Origin: Aphanomyces cochlioides
Lineage: Eukaryota > Oomycota > Saprolegniomycetes > Saprolegniales > Verrucalvaceae
DNA length: 64,000 bases
Direction of reading: 5' to 3'
NCBI GenBank assembly: GCA_019828595.1
Contig: JAHQRK010000018.1
Location: 620,001-684,000 of the forward strand
Shown: positions 44,286-55,992 of the stretch, piece after piece
Numbering within the stretch: position 1 is the stretch's first letter
Layout: every line of letters begins with the position of its first letter
Notes under the pieces: generated by a model
Database searches by the model: none
Seen by the model: the letters and a program-made list of their open reading frames with translations, nothing else
Told to the model about the DNA's origin: nothing
Translations under genes and position numbers: made by a program

Positions 44286-44804
44286 TTATTCGTTGGCCTT
44301 AATGGGAAATGCGTACGCTCGCCAGATACCGAGCTCGTTCGTCTTAGTTTGAGTGTATTTCCAGCCGTAGCGCTCGAGCAGAGTAAACATGCGCGTGTTT
44401 GTCTCCCATGTCATAGCAGTCGCGGTGTGGAGGCCTTGACGAGCTGCCCATTTCATGCACGCGTCGTGGATTTCCTTGCAAAAGCCGCGGCCATGCCACT
44501 TGGACGAGAGCACGACACCCCATTCGCCTTCTCCAGCAGCAAGATCAATCACACGGAAGCCCGACGTGCCGACAACTTCACCGCTCTCGGGCTCGACAAT
44601 GTCGAAGAACGCTCCTGTGCCGTTGGCCCACATGGATCGATGAGACTCACGACGAGCTGCCCATGCATCAGGAGCCATGCGGTACAAGAATGGAATGAAC
44701 TGCATCGTCTGTTCCTCCGAGTAGACTTGATAGACGCCGTCATCCAAGTGCTTAGACGGAGGGAGGTACTGCAGGCGCTTAGACGTCGGTAGGTCTTGGA
44801 ACAT
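44286..44804 (-). CDS. GNAT-family N-acetyltransferase (RimJ/RimL-like)
   Basis: 172-aa single-exon acetyltransferase using acetyl-CoA. Start MFQDLPTSKRLQYLPPSKH at 44804 (the first ATG; an upstream extension would need a non-ATG start). Core strands: GAFFDIVEPESGEVVGTSGF, then EGEWGVVLSSKWHGRGFCKEI (acetyl-CoA-binding Q/RxxGxG/A variant, here WHGRGF), and TAMTWETNTRMFTLLERYGW, the alpha3-beta6 pattern of the Acetyltransf_3 group. Substrate unknown. Convergent with the VTT gene, 6 bp apart. Confidence 0.88.
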   Translation of the reverse strand: MFQDLPTSKRLQYLPPSKHLDDGVYQVYSEEQTMQFIPFLYRMAPDAWAARRESHRSMWANGTGAFFDIVEPESGEVVGTSGFRVIDLAAGEGEWGVVLSSKWHGRGFCKEIHDACMKWAARQGLHTATAMTWETNTRMFTLLERYGWKYTQTKTNELGIWRAYAFPIKANE

Positions 44805-45404
44805 TGTCAAATGACACTTCCAAAGTGCAATGGATGATCGTCATCATCATATGCTCGTCATGTTGCAATCCACCATGATTGCAATGCCACCCAAACCCTA
44901 CCATGCGCACGACATTCCTGGACTCTCCAGAGGAGAGACTCGACTTGCATGGACAGCCCGGCTGAATGAGCATGTCGATCAATTCCCACAGTCCGTTGAA
45001 CAATCCCATCAAGTTGAAGGAGAGTAGGTACTCGATGCTCTAGCTCATTGAATGGCGGAAGGCAAGGGCACCTTGATCTTCCCTCCATGATCTTTCGCCT
45101 TTGAAAGCTGCTGCCATAATCATCCCACGAAGGAAAGCAGTCACATCGGCATGGACTGTCGACGAGACAGAGGATTTGTGTGTCTCCATGACGAATGAAG
45201 GCATTGGATTGTCATTCGACGGGTGTACAGTAATCAGCCTGTGGATGATGAAGTATTCCGAGGTGGACTGGAAGGGATGTGGCCCATGGACTGAAATGGT
45301 GGGCTTGATGCAGCCCAGAGACTGCAAAGCCAGTCAGCGCCTCATCGCAGGGACTCTCCTGGGATTTGGGCTGACAGACGATGGGAAATCTCTCAGGAGT
45401 CGAG
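44805..45404. other. Intergenic stretch
   Basis: No credible coding frame with start, length and codon pattern. Presumably holds the GNAT promoter and the 3' region of the next minus-strand gene. Nothing else noted. Confidence 0.45.
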
Positions 45405-46910
45405 TTACACCACCAAGATGCATTCATCGCTTGGCTCACTGACTAGTTTAAAGCCGATCTCCCGTCCATCGAATCCAGTGATCGCCTACAATGAAACATC
45501 GTCGTCAACGTGAGAGGGCGACCAGATTACCCAAAGAACACAGCAGGCAAGAGCATGGCCGCTGTCATCGTAGGGCTCTTCCAGGGCTTTTTGCTGCCGG
45601 TCGATAATCTCGAGAATCAAATTGTGAAGGACATTGGACGAGGTTGATGAATTAGATGAACAGACTACCATGGCTGAGGTAGTTGCATAGATCTACGGCG
45701 TCCAGCACTCCCCCTCGACGCTCGTAAATGTGCAGTGGACATTGACATAGTGCAGACCATCCAAACGCGTCTCGCGGCATGTACAAGGGCTCACGCTGTA
45801 CGCTGTTTGGATTGATAGCGGCCTTGTGATTGTGGGATCTCGGCGCAGTCGTTCCACAACGTTGTCCTCGTTGCTGACAATCTCAATTTCCATCAAAGTT
45901 GGTGGCGGTTTCTCAACCTGCACATCCTTGCAGCCACTTGATTTGACTCGCTGCTTCTCTGTTGCCTTTCTGGGGGCTTTGATAGATGCCAATGACTTGC
46001 AAGCCTTGTCACGAGTTTTGTCCTGGACTACCATGACTGGAACAGTGTCTTGGCCATCTTTGCAATTTGTTTTGATGGCAGGTTTTGCCGTCGAGTGCAC
46101 ACGGTCCACCAATTCGTTGAGAATTTCTTGGGCAGCTTGAGAATTTGTCGCTGCTCTTTCGTTCTCGCAAGACGGAGACGGCTCTCGTACTGCCACCACT
46201 TCATTTCCTTCAACTGTGCACTTGACCATGCTGGCGCTTGTCTGGTTGAGATTACCCACTGGGTCCAAGCAGGTAAGGAGATGGTCCATGCACTCCAGGA
46301 CTTCACATGGGACGTTCAAGGCATTGTTGGGCTTCCTAGGTTCAGTACAAGTAATGGCGTCTTTGACAACCATCACAGACCATGCCGTCTCGGCTGCCGG
46401 GTTGTCTGGTTTCACTTGCTCTGAGCTATTAGATGCTGGGAGCGGAGGCTTTGTGGGTTCGCTTTGCACATGGCTTGCAGTGCTTGAGGGAGGAGACTTG
46501 ATGCTTGTCCGTAACGCGCTTGGTCGTTTGATTGCACTCGGTCTCCTCATTTGGCATTTCGGGATTTCCACTGTCGACAGCGATGAGTCTTGTGGAGGAT
46601 CGTCAAAATGCACGCGCTTCTGCCTTGGTTGTTGAGTTGGTTGGAACGCTTCTTTCACAGAACTCGACTTGACTGGCAGACTTTCTTCAAGCGATGGAAG
46701 CTCTGTCGCCTTCTGAGCTTTCCATTCATCCTCTTTCTCCTTCATCAAGAATGCGTTGTGGTCTGTATCATAGTACAAGAGCATGGTCTTTGTACATGGC
46801 GTCGTTGCTGGCCGTGGATTTACACGGCGCCCTACTGGAATTAATTGCCAAGAGGGAGCAACGACATCGTTGTCGCCATCAAGGTCCAGAATGTCGTCGT
46901 CCCAAGCCAT
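45405..46910 (-). CDS. Unrecognised, mostly disordered protein; in-frame TAG before the last exons
   Basis: Begins MAWDDDILDLDGDNDVV at 46910. 405 codons run to a TAG at 45693-45695, rich in Pro, Ser, Lys and Thr, with no known domain until the end, where a folded-looking stretch (HYVNVHCTFTSVEGECW) appears. The same frame continues past the TAG as IYATTSAMVVCSSNSSTSSN and ILEIIDRQQKALEEPYDD to 45531. A GT-AG intron (45530-45486) and a final exon (45485-45405, AITGFDGREIGFKLV) follow. A clean splice after the TAG suggests that the true protein is about 485 aa and the TAG is a nonsense change or base error. Alternatively a separate 73-aa gene starts at 45671. Function unknown. Confidence 0.55.
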
Positions 46911-47083
46911 GACACTCCTCTCAAAAAATTTCCGCGATGAAAAGCATCATCACAGCAGTTTCATTCGGTTTCAACAATAAAGTAAGGCGCAGATGGCCGC
47001 TATGGACCTCGTTTGATCTTTGCGCCAGCTTCGAGTGCGTTGTGTTGCCTCCATGTTTGTTGGTACCTTGGAGCTGGTGTAAT

Positions 47084-48577
47084 TTAGACTTCAACGCGGA
47101 CGACGCGCTGATTTTGCTGTGGATTTTGCTGCGGGTTGGCACCGGTGGCAGCGCGTTTCTGCTTGACGCGTTCAATAAAGATAGCTTGGGCCAAGATGGT
47201 CTTGGCGTCGTTGTCGTCGACGCTGTTTTCGCCAAAGGAAATCTGCGTCAGCCGAGGACAGCCGCATTTGCCAACAGCAGTCCCAAGTTCTTGGATCCCT
47301 TGCGCCGTGAGGTAATTCATTTCAAGGCCAAGGAACTGAAGAGCTGGAATTTGACAACTTTCCATTGCCACTAGTAAATGCGTCAAGCCCGAATCGGTCA
47401 CCATGTTGCCACCCAAGCAAAGCTCCGTCAATGCACGGCACGAGCCTTGAGTCAAGCTCAGAGCCACAGCTTGGAGCCCTCTTTCGCCGATAAAGTTGCG
47501 CCGCAAATCTAGCAGCGTCAACTGAGGACAGACACCGGATTGGAGAAGTTCCGCGACGCGAATGGCGCCGTAGTCTCCAAACGAGTTGCCAGGCAGGGAA
47601 AGCTCTGCCAATGCTGGACAGACTCCACGTTTCAAACACGAGAGGAGAACATCCGCTTCGCCGTTTGCTTGGTCGTTGGTGAAAAGACACACAATGGACA
47701 GCCGTCGAAGGCGGGGCCAACACAGCCGATTGAGTTGTTGGGCTAGCAGGGACACAATTTGCTCGTGATCATCGTGCGTAACGACAAAGCGCTGGGAACA
47801 ATGTCGGGCAAACATGGATCGCCGGCCAAAGGTTATGCCAGCAGCCAGGGAATAAATTTCAAGCTCATGAAGGTGGATGCATTGGCTGAGTGCAGCATGA
47901 CCAGTGGCGAGGAGCAGGCGTGCAGCATTGCAGCTCATGTGGAGAACTTTCACAAACGTTGGGGCGAGATGGGCGGCATTGCGGTTGATGCCACGACAGC
48001 GCAAGGTGTCCAATCCACCGACATATTCCCAAACAAGTGCATGCCAGACATCCCCTCCCGTGAAGGAGAACAAAGTAGCAAGAGATTCCGAGTGATGGCT
48101 TGTCGAAGGAGGAAGATGGTTGCGGATCGTCGTCGGATTCGCTGGTACCTTGAGCGACGGCAATACTGCGTTTAATTGAACATCAGAGGACGCAGAACGA
48201 GCACGCTTGCGGATATTGCGATTCACAATCGCCGTCGTAAGGGCTTGCACGCGTCGAGGAAGGCTTTGAAGGTTCGCATATTCGGCATACGACGCCGATT
48301 CAATGTACAAGTACGTTTCGAGTTTGCGAGCAAGACCTCCAAGGGTGGAACTGTTGTTGTGGCTCCCTAAAAGAGGCGTCGAAGTCTGAGAGATGAGCGC
48401 TTGGATCGATTGCATGATCGGGATGCGATTGTTCACATCGGCCGGTCGTTGCCACGTAAGCGGTCTCGGAAGCGCCGCTCGGAAGAGTGCTGTGTTTGGG
48501 AGCAAAGGCACAGCTACAGGAGGCGCAGGCACGGGCACTGGCGGTGGTGGTGGAGGATACAAGCGCTCTGGGTTCAT
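47084..48577 (-). CDS. RNI-type leucine-rich-repeat protein
   Basis: About 497 aa from MNPERLYPPPPPP at 48577. The same frame is open back to 48946, but that extension has no family resemblance and I treat it as untranslated. After a Pro-rich start and a ~250-residue helical region comes a ribonuclease-inhibitor-like LRR tract: LAELSLPGNSFGDYGAIRV, LTLLDLRRNFIGERGL, LTELCLGGNMVTDSGL, LQFLGLEMNYLTAQGI and LTQISFGENSVDDND. The tail is basic and Gln-rich. A protein-interaction role is likely. Unrelated in its N-terminus to the F-box-like family at the left of the window. Confidence 0.82.
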   Translation of the reverse strand: MNPERLYPPPPPPVPVPAPPVAVPLLPNTALFRAALPRPLTWQRPADVNNRIPIMQSIQALISQTSTPLLGSHNNSSTLGGLARKLETYLYIESASYAEYANLQSLPRRVQALTTAIVNRNIRKRARSASSDVQLNAVLPSLKVPANPTTIRNHLPPSTSHHSESLATLFSFTGGDVWHALVWEYVGGLDTLRCRGINRNAAHLAPTFVKVLHMSCNAARLLLATGHAALSQCIHLHELEIYSLAAGITFGRRSMFARHCSQRFVVTHDDHEQIVSLLAQQLNRLCWPRLRRLSIVCLFTNDQANGEADVLLSCLKRGVCPALAELSLPGNSFGDYGAIRVAELLQSGVCPQLTLLDLRRNFIGERGLQAVALSLTQGSCRALTELCLGGNMVTDSGLTHLLVAMESCQIPALQFLGLEMNYLTAQGIQELGTAVGKCGCPRLTQISFGENSVDDNDAKTILAQAIFIERVKQKRAATGANPQQNPQQNQRVVRVEV

Positions 48578-49683
48578 CAAAGGTCGAAAATGCGTCTCGC
48601 AAGTGTTCCTGAGCGTGTCTTTGTCCCTGCGACAAAGACATGCAACGGTTAACTTTGAACTAAATGAGATTTGGATCGCAGCCACGGATGGAAGCGAGAG
48701 AGGTCGACGCTTGCACCTAATGGCCTTCCTCGCTTGCTCGACACTTGGCCGCGGAGGTTTGAAATGATTGGCTCGCCTTTTGTTCGGGTTCAGAGGAAGT
48801 CTTTGTCCCACATCAGACAAAACCACGGTGCTAGGGGACACGAAGAGGAAGACCGTCTCACGGTCACAGTCAATTAAGGGGCTTGTACTAGTAGTCTCTT
48901 TATTGAAGCCCCATGGCGTGGCCGCGCACGCGCCATGCGATTCCATCGCTCCGCAATCAATTTCCGTGGGATTACCGCATTCGACAATCTGTCTGAACTG
49001 GGTGCAAAGTTCAAGAACTTTGTAACATCATGAGAGAAAATCTCAACAAACAAGCAGCACAACCCCTTGAGAAGGTCATCAAACAATGTGCAGCTAAGTG
49101 TAAGACAATAGCGCGCAAGGGCTGCGTTCTCTCCCAGCCTCATCCCGAATCCAAAACACTGGATTTAAGCACAAAAATGATAAAAATGGATGATTATTGG
49201 TCAAATAAATATATTTTACCGTAATTCTATTGGCTTAATTAATCCAATTAAATTGAAATATTCTATTGTGGATTCGCTAGAAATTTCCGAATTTGGACTC
49301 GTTTTTTGTATCAATCTCCAATCGCGCCAATACATTGGAAGGCTTCCAAAACCCATTCTTTCTTTTTTGGGCCAACGAATTCTTTTTGTATTTTAATCTT
49401 TGAAAAATGCGACGTGCATTTGCTTCGTCTTCGCCCTCCAAAACTGCAGTATTTTTAGGCGGCAATACACAGTATGATTGGTTGAAAGTCACATTTCTCG
49501 TCGACAAATGTGGTCTGCGCTGGTGGCCCTCGCTGCACGCTCTGCAAAGCATCGGCGACTGCACCTTCTTGCATGCGCCATCCGACTCCGAATGATGATC
49601 TGATGATGAGAATGTGTTTGGAGTGTAATCGACGTATATTCAGTTTGGTTGTCTTATTGCCGTTAAGCAGATGCAAATCGGCT
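48578..49683. other. Stretch without a supported gene
   Basis: Contains the open extension of the LRR gene frame (48578-48946) and AT-rich sequence with CCAAT/ATTGG motifs near 49195-49260. Frames in 49400-49600 are short and match nothing. Confidence 0.4.
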
Positions 49684-50537
49684 CTACTTCATGCCAAACA
49701 GTTTTCCAAACAAAGCCATTTGCATTTCGTCGCGGCGGCGCTCACGTTCGGCACGCTCTTCGTCCGCTTTGAGTTGTCTTTCCAGAAGTTCCCGTTGCCA
49801 TTGGAATTCGCGCATCAATCGACGTTCTTCTCTTGCTTCTTCTTGCTCTATATGTCGCTCCTCACGAGCAGCAGCTCTTTCGTCCATCAGGATGATTAAC
49901 GACATGAATTCTGACGACTCATTTTTCGTTTGCATGGCTCCATCTATGAATTTGTCTAAAGCGCGTCGCTTTTTGGCAGTGTACGACATTGTGCTGGATG
50001 AAGAAGTTGTGTCTGACAACAACGAACCATTACTATTGCGCAATTCTTTGCTCAATTCGATGAGTTCGTTTCGTACAACACCCGTGCGGTTCAACTGCTC
50101 TTCGTGTTGATGAGTGGGCAAGCTCGTTCTCTCTTCATCGTCCTCTAATTGAATGATTGAGTGGTCTAAAGGAGCAACTATATACCTTCAGCGATTGAGT
50201 TGTCATCAATGCTGTGATTTCCAACGTCAACGTCGGGATCATCAGATAGAGGGAGAACAGCCGCATGATTGTCAAGTTGGCGGCATATGCGCTTGGCTCT
50301 TGCGACCTCTGGTGGGCAATCGGGGTCTCCCGTTGGCTTGGGATGGTTCTTCAGCGTCATAAACTTTCGCTTCAGCGTGTCTGCATCACGGGGAACAAAG
50401 TGAGAGGCGTTGAATGCTCTTTCAACCCGAAGCCAGCCGTTTTTGCCAAGAGGCTTGATGTCTTCAACTTGATCCAACATGAATGAGATAGAACCCATGC
50501 AGCACCCCTTCCCTCTTCCGCTCTTCTTACTCATCAT
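49684..50537 (-). CDS. DUF6818-like (Myb/SANT-related) oomycete protein
   Basis: Two exons, 50537-50186 and 50144-49684, separated by a 41-nt GT-AG intron; 270 aa. Residues 15-80 (SISFMLDQVEDIKPLGKNGWLRVERAFN and RDADTLKRKFMTLKN) form a helix-turn-helix of the SANT/Myb type found in a very large oomycete family, followed by KPTGDPDCPPEVARAKRI. The second half has the usual EEQLNRTGVVRNELIELS segment and a long Glu/Arg coiled coil ending ALFGKLFGMK. The family is repetitive in oomycete genomes and may derive from a transposon-encoded Myb-like protein; its function is unknown. Intact here. Confidence 0.75.
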
Positions 50538-51129
50538 GGTGTCCAACAAATGCTCACAAAGCTGACGCAAATTTAGAAATGCGAAGACCAAAAACGGTCT
50601 TCGCAAAATGCATTTTTTATAAAAAACAGGAAAAAGAAATTGCGAGCCCTCGCAAAAAGAAAAGAATGGGTTTTGGAAGCCTTCCATTGGATGAATGAAA
50701 ATTAGAACAGTACTTTCTCTCATGGGGACTGTACTTTCTTTAAAATTTTATTCAGCCAATCACAATCGCCCAAAATATTTAATAGCCAATGGCGTCGATT
50801 GATGAATCGATCAGCTGGCGTGATTCGATTGGACGGGGTCTGGAAATTCGTATCAAATCAACACTATTTTAACGGCATATAATTGGCTAGTAAATTTATT
50901 TATAAGCCAATAGAGCTATATTATTTATATTATCAGCCAATAGAATTTGTCTATTTGAATCGATCTAACCCCTAAACCCCTAATAGTATCTTACTACATA
51001 CACAAAGATCTACTACCGATATTAGCACTTTTCTTGTTAAAGAAGTAGTAGACTGGAAAGTACTAGATCACAACTAAGTCAACGAGAAATCCGAAAAGTG
51101 CCGCCACAGCTGCCGTCAACTCTTGGACC
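50538..51129. other. Divergent promoter region
   Basis: Between the DUF6818-like gene and TRAPPC1. AT-rich with CCAAT motifs at 50757 and 50794, an inverted one near 50884 (ATTGG) and others at 50911 and 50937. A short CTAACCCCTAAACCCCTAATAG near 50965 looks telomere-like but is only about two imperfect units. Confidence 0.5.
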
Positions 51130-51573
51130 ATGATCTACAACTTCTACATCTTCAACCGGTCTGGTTCATGCCTCTTCTACGAGGAGTGGAATAAATCAAG
51201 CGATGCCATGACGCTGAGCGATGCAGAGGAAGAGAAACGATTGATGTTTGGGTTGATCTTTTCGCTCAAGGAATTCCTCCGCAAGATGTCGCCACCATCG
51301 TCGACTCCCCAGACTCATGCGCTGAAGACGTTCAAGACCGATGTGTATACTTGTCACCACTTGGAAACTCTGTCAGGATTGCGCTTCATCCTCACGACTG
51401 ACAACGCGAGTGGCGATTTGCAAGATGCTCTCCAGCACATTTATGGGAACTTGTACGTCGAGCTTGTGACAAAGAACCCAGTGCACGACGCTAAGAGCAC
51501 AAAGCCCATCAAATGCAAGTTCTTCCGCACGAGTGTCATGCAGTACATTGAGGCGCTACCTTGCTTCAAATAG
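51130..51573 (+). CDS. TRAPPC1: TRAPP complex subunit 1 (Bet5)
   Basis: 147-aa single-exon longin-type subunit of the TRAPP tethering complex, a Rab1/Ypt1 exchange factor in ER-Golgi traffic. Matches over the whole length: MIYNFYIFNRSGSCLFYEEW, EKRLMFGLIFSLKEFLRKMSP, YTCHHLETLSGLRFILTTDN, LQDALQHIYGNLYVELVTKNP and a C-terminal CKFFRTSVMQYIEALPCF. Size as expected. The next gene starts 64 bp downstream on the same strand. Confidence 0.95.
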   Translation: MIYNFYIFNRSGSCLFYEEWNKSSDAMTLSDAEEEKRLMFGLIFSLKEFLRKMSPPSSTPQTHALKTFKTDVYTCHHLETLSGLRFILTTDNASGDLQDALQHIYGNLYVELVTKNPVHDAKSTKPIKCKFFRTSVMQYIEALPCFK

Positions 51574-51637
51574 ATCACCTAAAATTAGACCCATTCTCTA
51601 CTTTCACCTCGATACTCACACAGTGTTGAATCGTACA

Positions 51638-52970
51638 ATGCCGCCATCGCGGCCGCCACGCCCTACGTTCTACAACGACACGAGGAACTATGGCGGCCGC
51701 GTCGCTGTCTACGATGAGCTGATCAACCACCAGATGAAGCTGCTCAGTATCAATCCCGGTGGTACTGTGGCTCAAGCATCCTCTATCCTCAAGCGAGTAA
51801 TGTAGGCACGACAACCAAGCCAGGCATCGTTTCCCTCCGTACGTAGCCTCTCTCCTTGCTCTCTGTAGCTGTGAATTAGGCCGTAAACGCCCTCCGGCGT
51901 CTGCGGGACCTTCAGAATTGTAATTGTGCAATGGCATCATTGGGTTCACGGTGAATAGATCCATGCGGCTGAGTCGGAATCGAAAGAGCGTCGAGAGCGC
52001 AGCGGTGACCGACCATCGCATCCAAGTCAAGGTTCTCATGCATAAAATCCTCAACTACTCGGTCCGTGCTCCTGCTTCTAGCTCATGTGCTCACGCTCTA
52101 CTTGCAGAAAAAACAAAGCATTGACAACGTTCAGACCAAGCGACTGGTGTCGGCGCCAGCCACCCATCGACGATTCAATGTGCCGCTCAAAGATGGATTT
52201 GGGATACAAGTACGTAGCAAAACCATAGCTTATCGCTGAAAACGTTGTCCAGAGGCAAATCGATGCTCCCATTCACGACGAAGCCAAGCGGCGACTGCAT
52301 GCAATCCACTAGTACGTCGCGAAGCCTCCTCCATCATGCTGACTTGATGGCTAGCTTGAATGAAGCTGATATTCACAACGACAACGTTGGCATCCGATCA
52401 CTGCGCAACGTGCCCGTCAAGAGCCCTCGACTGCGGACAACAAACCAAGTCAAAGTTGTAAGACTCTGGTCTGGACTGTCGCTGAGTGGCGCTAGCTCCT
52501 GCTCACTCTGCAATTACACTTGTCCGAGCAGCGGCAGAACGTGTTGGAGTTTTTTGGCACCGCTGATTCTGGTGGCGATGGCTCTATCTCCGTGTCGAAA
52601 CTTCGCTCTATTCTCTTCCACTTGGATCTAGGATGGACTCAGCACGACGTACGTCGACCACACAATCTTGGCTAGCTCAAATCTCTACTAGATAAGTCTC
52701 GTTGTGAAAGCCGTCGACCCTGAAGAGACTGGTATTGTATTGCCGATCACTCTCGAGACACTGCTACGGAAGCTACAACAACCTCCGCTTGGATCTCCAT
52801 CCATCGCGCCGAGTCCACTCACACGGTGTGTCAATTCCCCCTTCGGTCGAATGGAAGCCCAAGTTTGATGTAGATCCCACTCGGCGTCTCTCTACGGCAA
52901 GCGCATGCAAGATCTTCGCAAAGCGTTTGCATCGCCTCGTGTCCAGCCTGTGCTGCCGCCAAATCAATAA
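51638..52970 (+). CDS. EF-hand domain protein, multi-exon
   Basis: Starts MPPSRPPRPTFYNDTRNYGG at 51638. Roughly eight exons with short introns follow; the middle boundaries are uncertain (exons visible at about 51872-51920, 51959-52029, 52109-52209, 52254-52308, 52351-52460). A clear EF-hand calcium loop, FFGTADSGGDGSISVSKLRSIL (D-x-G-G-D-G-S-I), is encoded at about 52540-52610. The next exon, LVVKAVDPEETGIVLPITLETLL, looks like a second, degenerate EF-hand. The last exon ends VLPPNQ at TAA 52968-52970. Possibly a flagellar or signalling protein, as many oomycete EF-hand proteins of this style are, but nothing proves this. Convergent with the kinase gene, 30 bp apart. Confidence 0.65.
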
Positions 52971-53000
52971 AGATCGTCGTTCCAACATGAATTCATGGCC

Positions 53001-55877
53001 TTAAGTAGGGCTTTGACTCGCTTGTAGAAAAGTCGTCAGCGCATTCACGATCGTCGCGGCATCGGGACGCATGTTGGCTTCTCTGTCCCAGCAACTTGAG
53101 ATGAGGTCCTTCAATGGCTTCAGGAGCAGTCAGTCGCATGCGTTTTATTCTTGTATGTTACCGTGGGGATGTTGGGCGAAATGGTCGGTCGTTTGTTTTC
53201 CTGGATGACAGCCATCGCGACAAGGGCTGCTGGCGTATCAGCGAACGGAACGGAGGCCTCGCAAATTTCCCACATCACGACGCCAAAGCTGTAGATGTCG
53301 GCGCTCACGGAATATGTTTGACTCACGATCACTTCTCTACAATCCAATACTGTCAAAGCCACGAAAGAAACTCAAACGACGCACGGCGCCATCCACTGGT
53401 ACGTCCCGCAGCATCGAGTCATGAATTCGTCTTGGGCAACTTTGGCAATACCAAAATCTACAACAGACGCGGTTCATCCAAGCCGGTCGGTTGGATGTAC
53501 CCGCTAGCTTGACTCGGCCTTCGTCAGTGATGAGCAAGTTTCTACGATGAGATGAGCTTCCTCTAAAGAGCTACTGCAGCATGTCGTACAGGGATTTCAA
53601 GTCACGGTGGACAATATTGAACGAGTGGAGGAACTGCAGGCCACGAGCTACGTCCATCTAAGCAAGCATGAACTCGAGAAAGTTGGACGCAGAGTACGAT
53701 CATCTGTAGCCGCTTTTGCCAAGTGTTGGGGAACGGCGGGATCTTCTTGGACGGATCTTGGGAGCCGTTGATCTGCTCACTACAAAGATGGTCCTCTTGT
53801 CAGATGGACGAGGATTGCGATGTACAAGAGCGAGAAGGGAAGGTATTCAAAGACAATGCACTTGGGCGTCGTGCAGACAGCCAGGAAGAGAACGATGCAA
53901 GGATGACAGCCGAGATGAATCATCATTTGGACTTCATGTTTGAATTCTTTGTTGACCGTCTCGGTGTTTTGAGACGTGAATCTACGCAGTTGTGACGTCA
54001 GCAAGCAACGTTCACACTGCGACGACCGACTTTTTGATCGCCACTTCCGTGCCTCGCCAGATCGCTTTGTAAACTTTGCAGCTAGGATTGCATGAGAAGA
54101 ACAAACAAGCGGGAAAAGGTACCTCGAGCCGACGCCGATGCATTTTTCTAATTTGACATCCTATCAAGATGATGTCAAGCGCACGCTAACAAGCAGGACA
54201 AGGACCTCGATTTTGATCTCGCGGAAACTCATCTCTTCATGCTTTGACCCTGGAAGACCCTTGATGGAACTCATTGTGCTTGTGGGTATACCTTGAGCTT
54301 GATGAGTCGGCGGGGAAGGTTGTGGTTCGTTCTTGACAGCTTCATTCGCTTTGATGTCAGCATGAAGAACGAGCGTGTCTGGGAAATGCGTCAGCGCGGC
54401 GCGAAGTTCCTAACGCAGGTCAATCCAGAGAGAAACTTGTGGAGGCAGTACTTCGTCAGACGACAGGCCACACTTGTCTCCATCGCTGCGAAGAAAGGTC
54501 ATGAGCATGGGAGGAGAGAGAGATTTTACCTGTCCAAGTAGACGAGAGTGACGATTGTCGTGGATGGAAACTGAAAGAGTCGCTTGATCGAATCTTGGAG
54601 CTGCTGAAAGTTTAAATTCCGGTCAAAGACGAACCGCCGCGCTTCGTCCTTGTATTTGCACTTGATGCAGCATTCGTTGCTGCGGTAGGCAGCTTCCAAG
54701 CCGCGCGGAGACTGTGCATTCCCACGAGGACTTCCAGCCACGACGACTGGATTTGCTGGCACTTGGAGGAGCAACTGGTCTACGTCTGCTCGGTGACTGC
54801 TCGAAGGCACAGTGGGTTGATCAAATCCAAGCAGATCCGCCACTGGCGGCGCAATCCGAAGGTTGATGAGGTCTTCCACATGTCTTTCCTGTCCGGCGCT
54901 GTTGTCGCCGCCACGTTGGTTGACGGACATGTGGGTGGATTGTTTGGATGTGTGCGGACTGTGGTCGAATGGATTGGAGGAGGGAGTTGGCGTCGTTGAT
55001 TTCTTGTTCGAGCTATGGTTTGACGTCTTTCCATCCGAGCTGCCCATGAATGGAAAGCCTCCTCTGCTCTGAGCGTCGTTGGACAAAGTGCTCGGATGAA
55101 CTCCAGGGGCGACAGGGTGCACTTGGTTGGCCACGACAGCTTGGTCGAGTGGAAAGATTCGTTCTTCCGCCAAGAAATGTGTCGTTGATATCTTCTCGGG
55201 GGAGCTTAATGCTGTGCAAAGATCCTCGGCGAATTGCTGGAGTGTGTACGACACCGGCCAGCCTTGTGCAATCCACGGCAAGACAAAGGAAGCGCCACGC
55301 TTGAGCTGCGCTGGAATATACTATCACGAAGAAAAATTAGCGCGAGAGGATGCATAGGAGCGCGTACTTCGCCACCAGTGACGCAGGAAATGTCGGGCAT
55401 ATGAGCAGGATATGTCTTGGGTATGCGCATCGCGAGGGAAAACTTGCCGCGGTCTCTCTCGAGCGAGAGGGACATGGAAGCGATGGAAGACATGGACGAC
55501 AAGGGCCAACCCTACAGCCAAGACATCAAAAAAGGGTTCATGGAGGTCGTGATGTACGTCAACGTAGTCTTTGTTGACGACTTGAAGTTGCAGTGTGACG
55601 ATGTACTCGGAATCCGGCATGGCTTTTGTGAAGTCGACTCTACAGAGAACGTTACTGCTACGTTCTTAGAGCGCGGCGGACTTGTTGATGCGAGGAATCA
55701 GCTTTTGCTGCTTTCGGCCCTGCGCGACGTGTAGGAAATCGTTGATTTCTTGCTGGAGGACCTAGAAAGACGCCGTGTGTCGTCCCCGCGTTTTCTCTCC
55801 AGCTGGGAGTCTCTTACCATGGGAAGATCATCTAAACCATTCGTCTTGCCGACAATCGACGACGAGGACTTCCACAT
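53001..55877 (-). CDS. PB1 domain plus TKL-type protein kinase
   Basis: Multi-exon gene from MWKSSSSIVGKTNGLDD (55877) to TAA 53001-53003. The N-terminal ~250 residues include FSLAMRIPKTYPAHMPDI and PWIAQGWPVSYTLQQFAEDL, which resemble an E2/RWD/UEV-like fold, then a low-complexity linker. A PB1 domain follows (KCKYKDEARRFVFD...LVYLD, DKCGLSSDE|ELRAALTHFPDTLVLH; the 42-nt intron removes an apparent stop). The kinase has IGVGSSCKVYKAIW (~54050-54135), VAIKK, EFKHEVQMMIHLGCHPCIV, HRDLKSLNLLI (~53530-53610), DFGIAK (~53440-53455), APE and DIYSFGVVMWEIC (~53270-53310). Catalytic Lys, HRD and DFG are all present, so it should be active Ser/Thr kinase. The TKL group is expanded in oomycetes. Divergent from the next gene by 115 bp. 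Confidence 0.82.
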
Positions 55878-55992
55878 GACGCTCTCCCGAAGCGGAAACA
55901 AGCGCTCGAGTGAAACGACTGCGCTCGACCAAACACTCTTGTAACTGTCCGTCGGATACGGAGAATCTTTCCACCGTCGGGTCGACATCTCG

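Noticed and set aside
48578..48946. N-terminal extension of the LRR protein
   Set aside because: The frame is open, but the translated text is not protein-like and the ATG at 48577 gives a better start. Kept as a remark only.
50965..50990. Interstitial telomere repeat (CCCTAAA-like)
   Set aside because: Only about two imperfect units; not distinguishable from chance in AT-rich promoter DNA.
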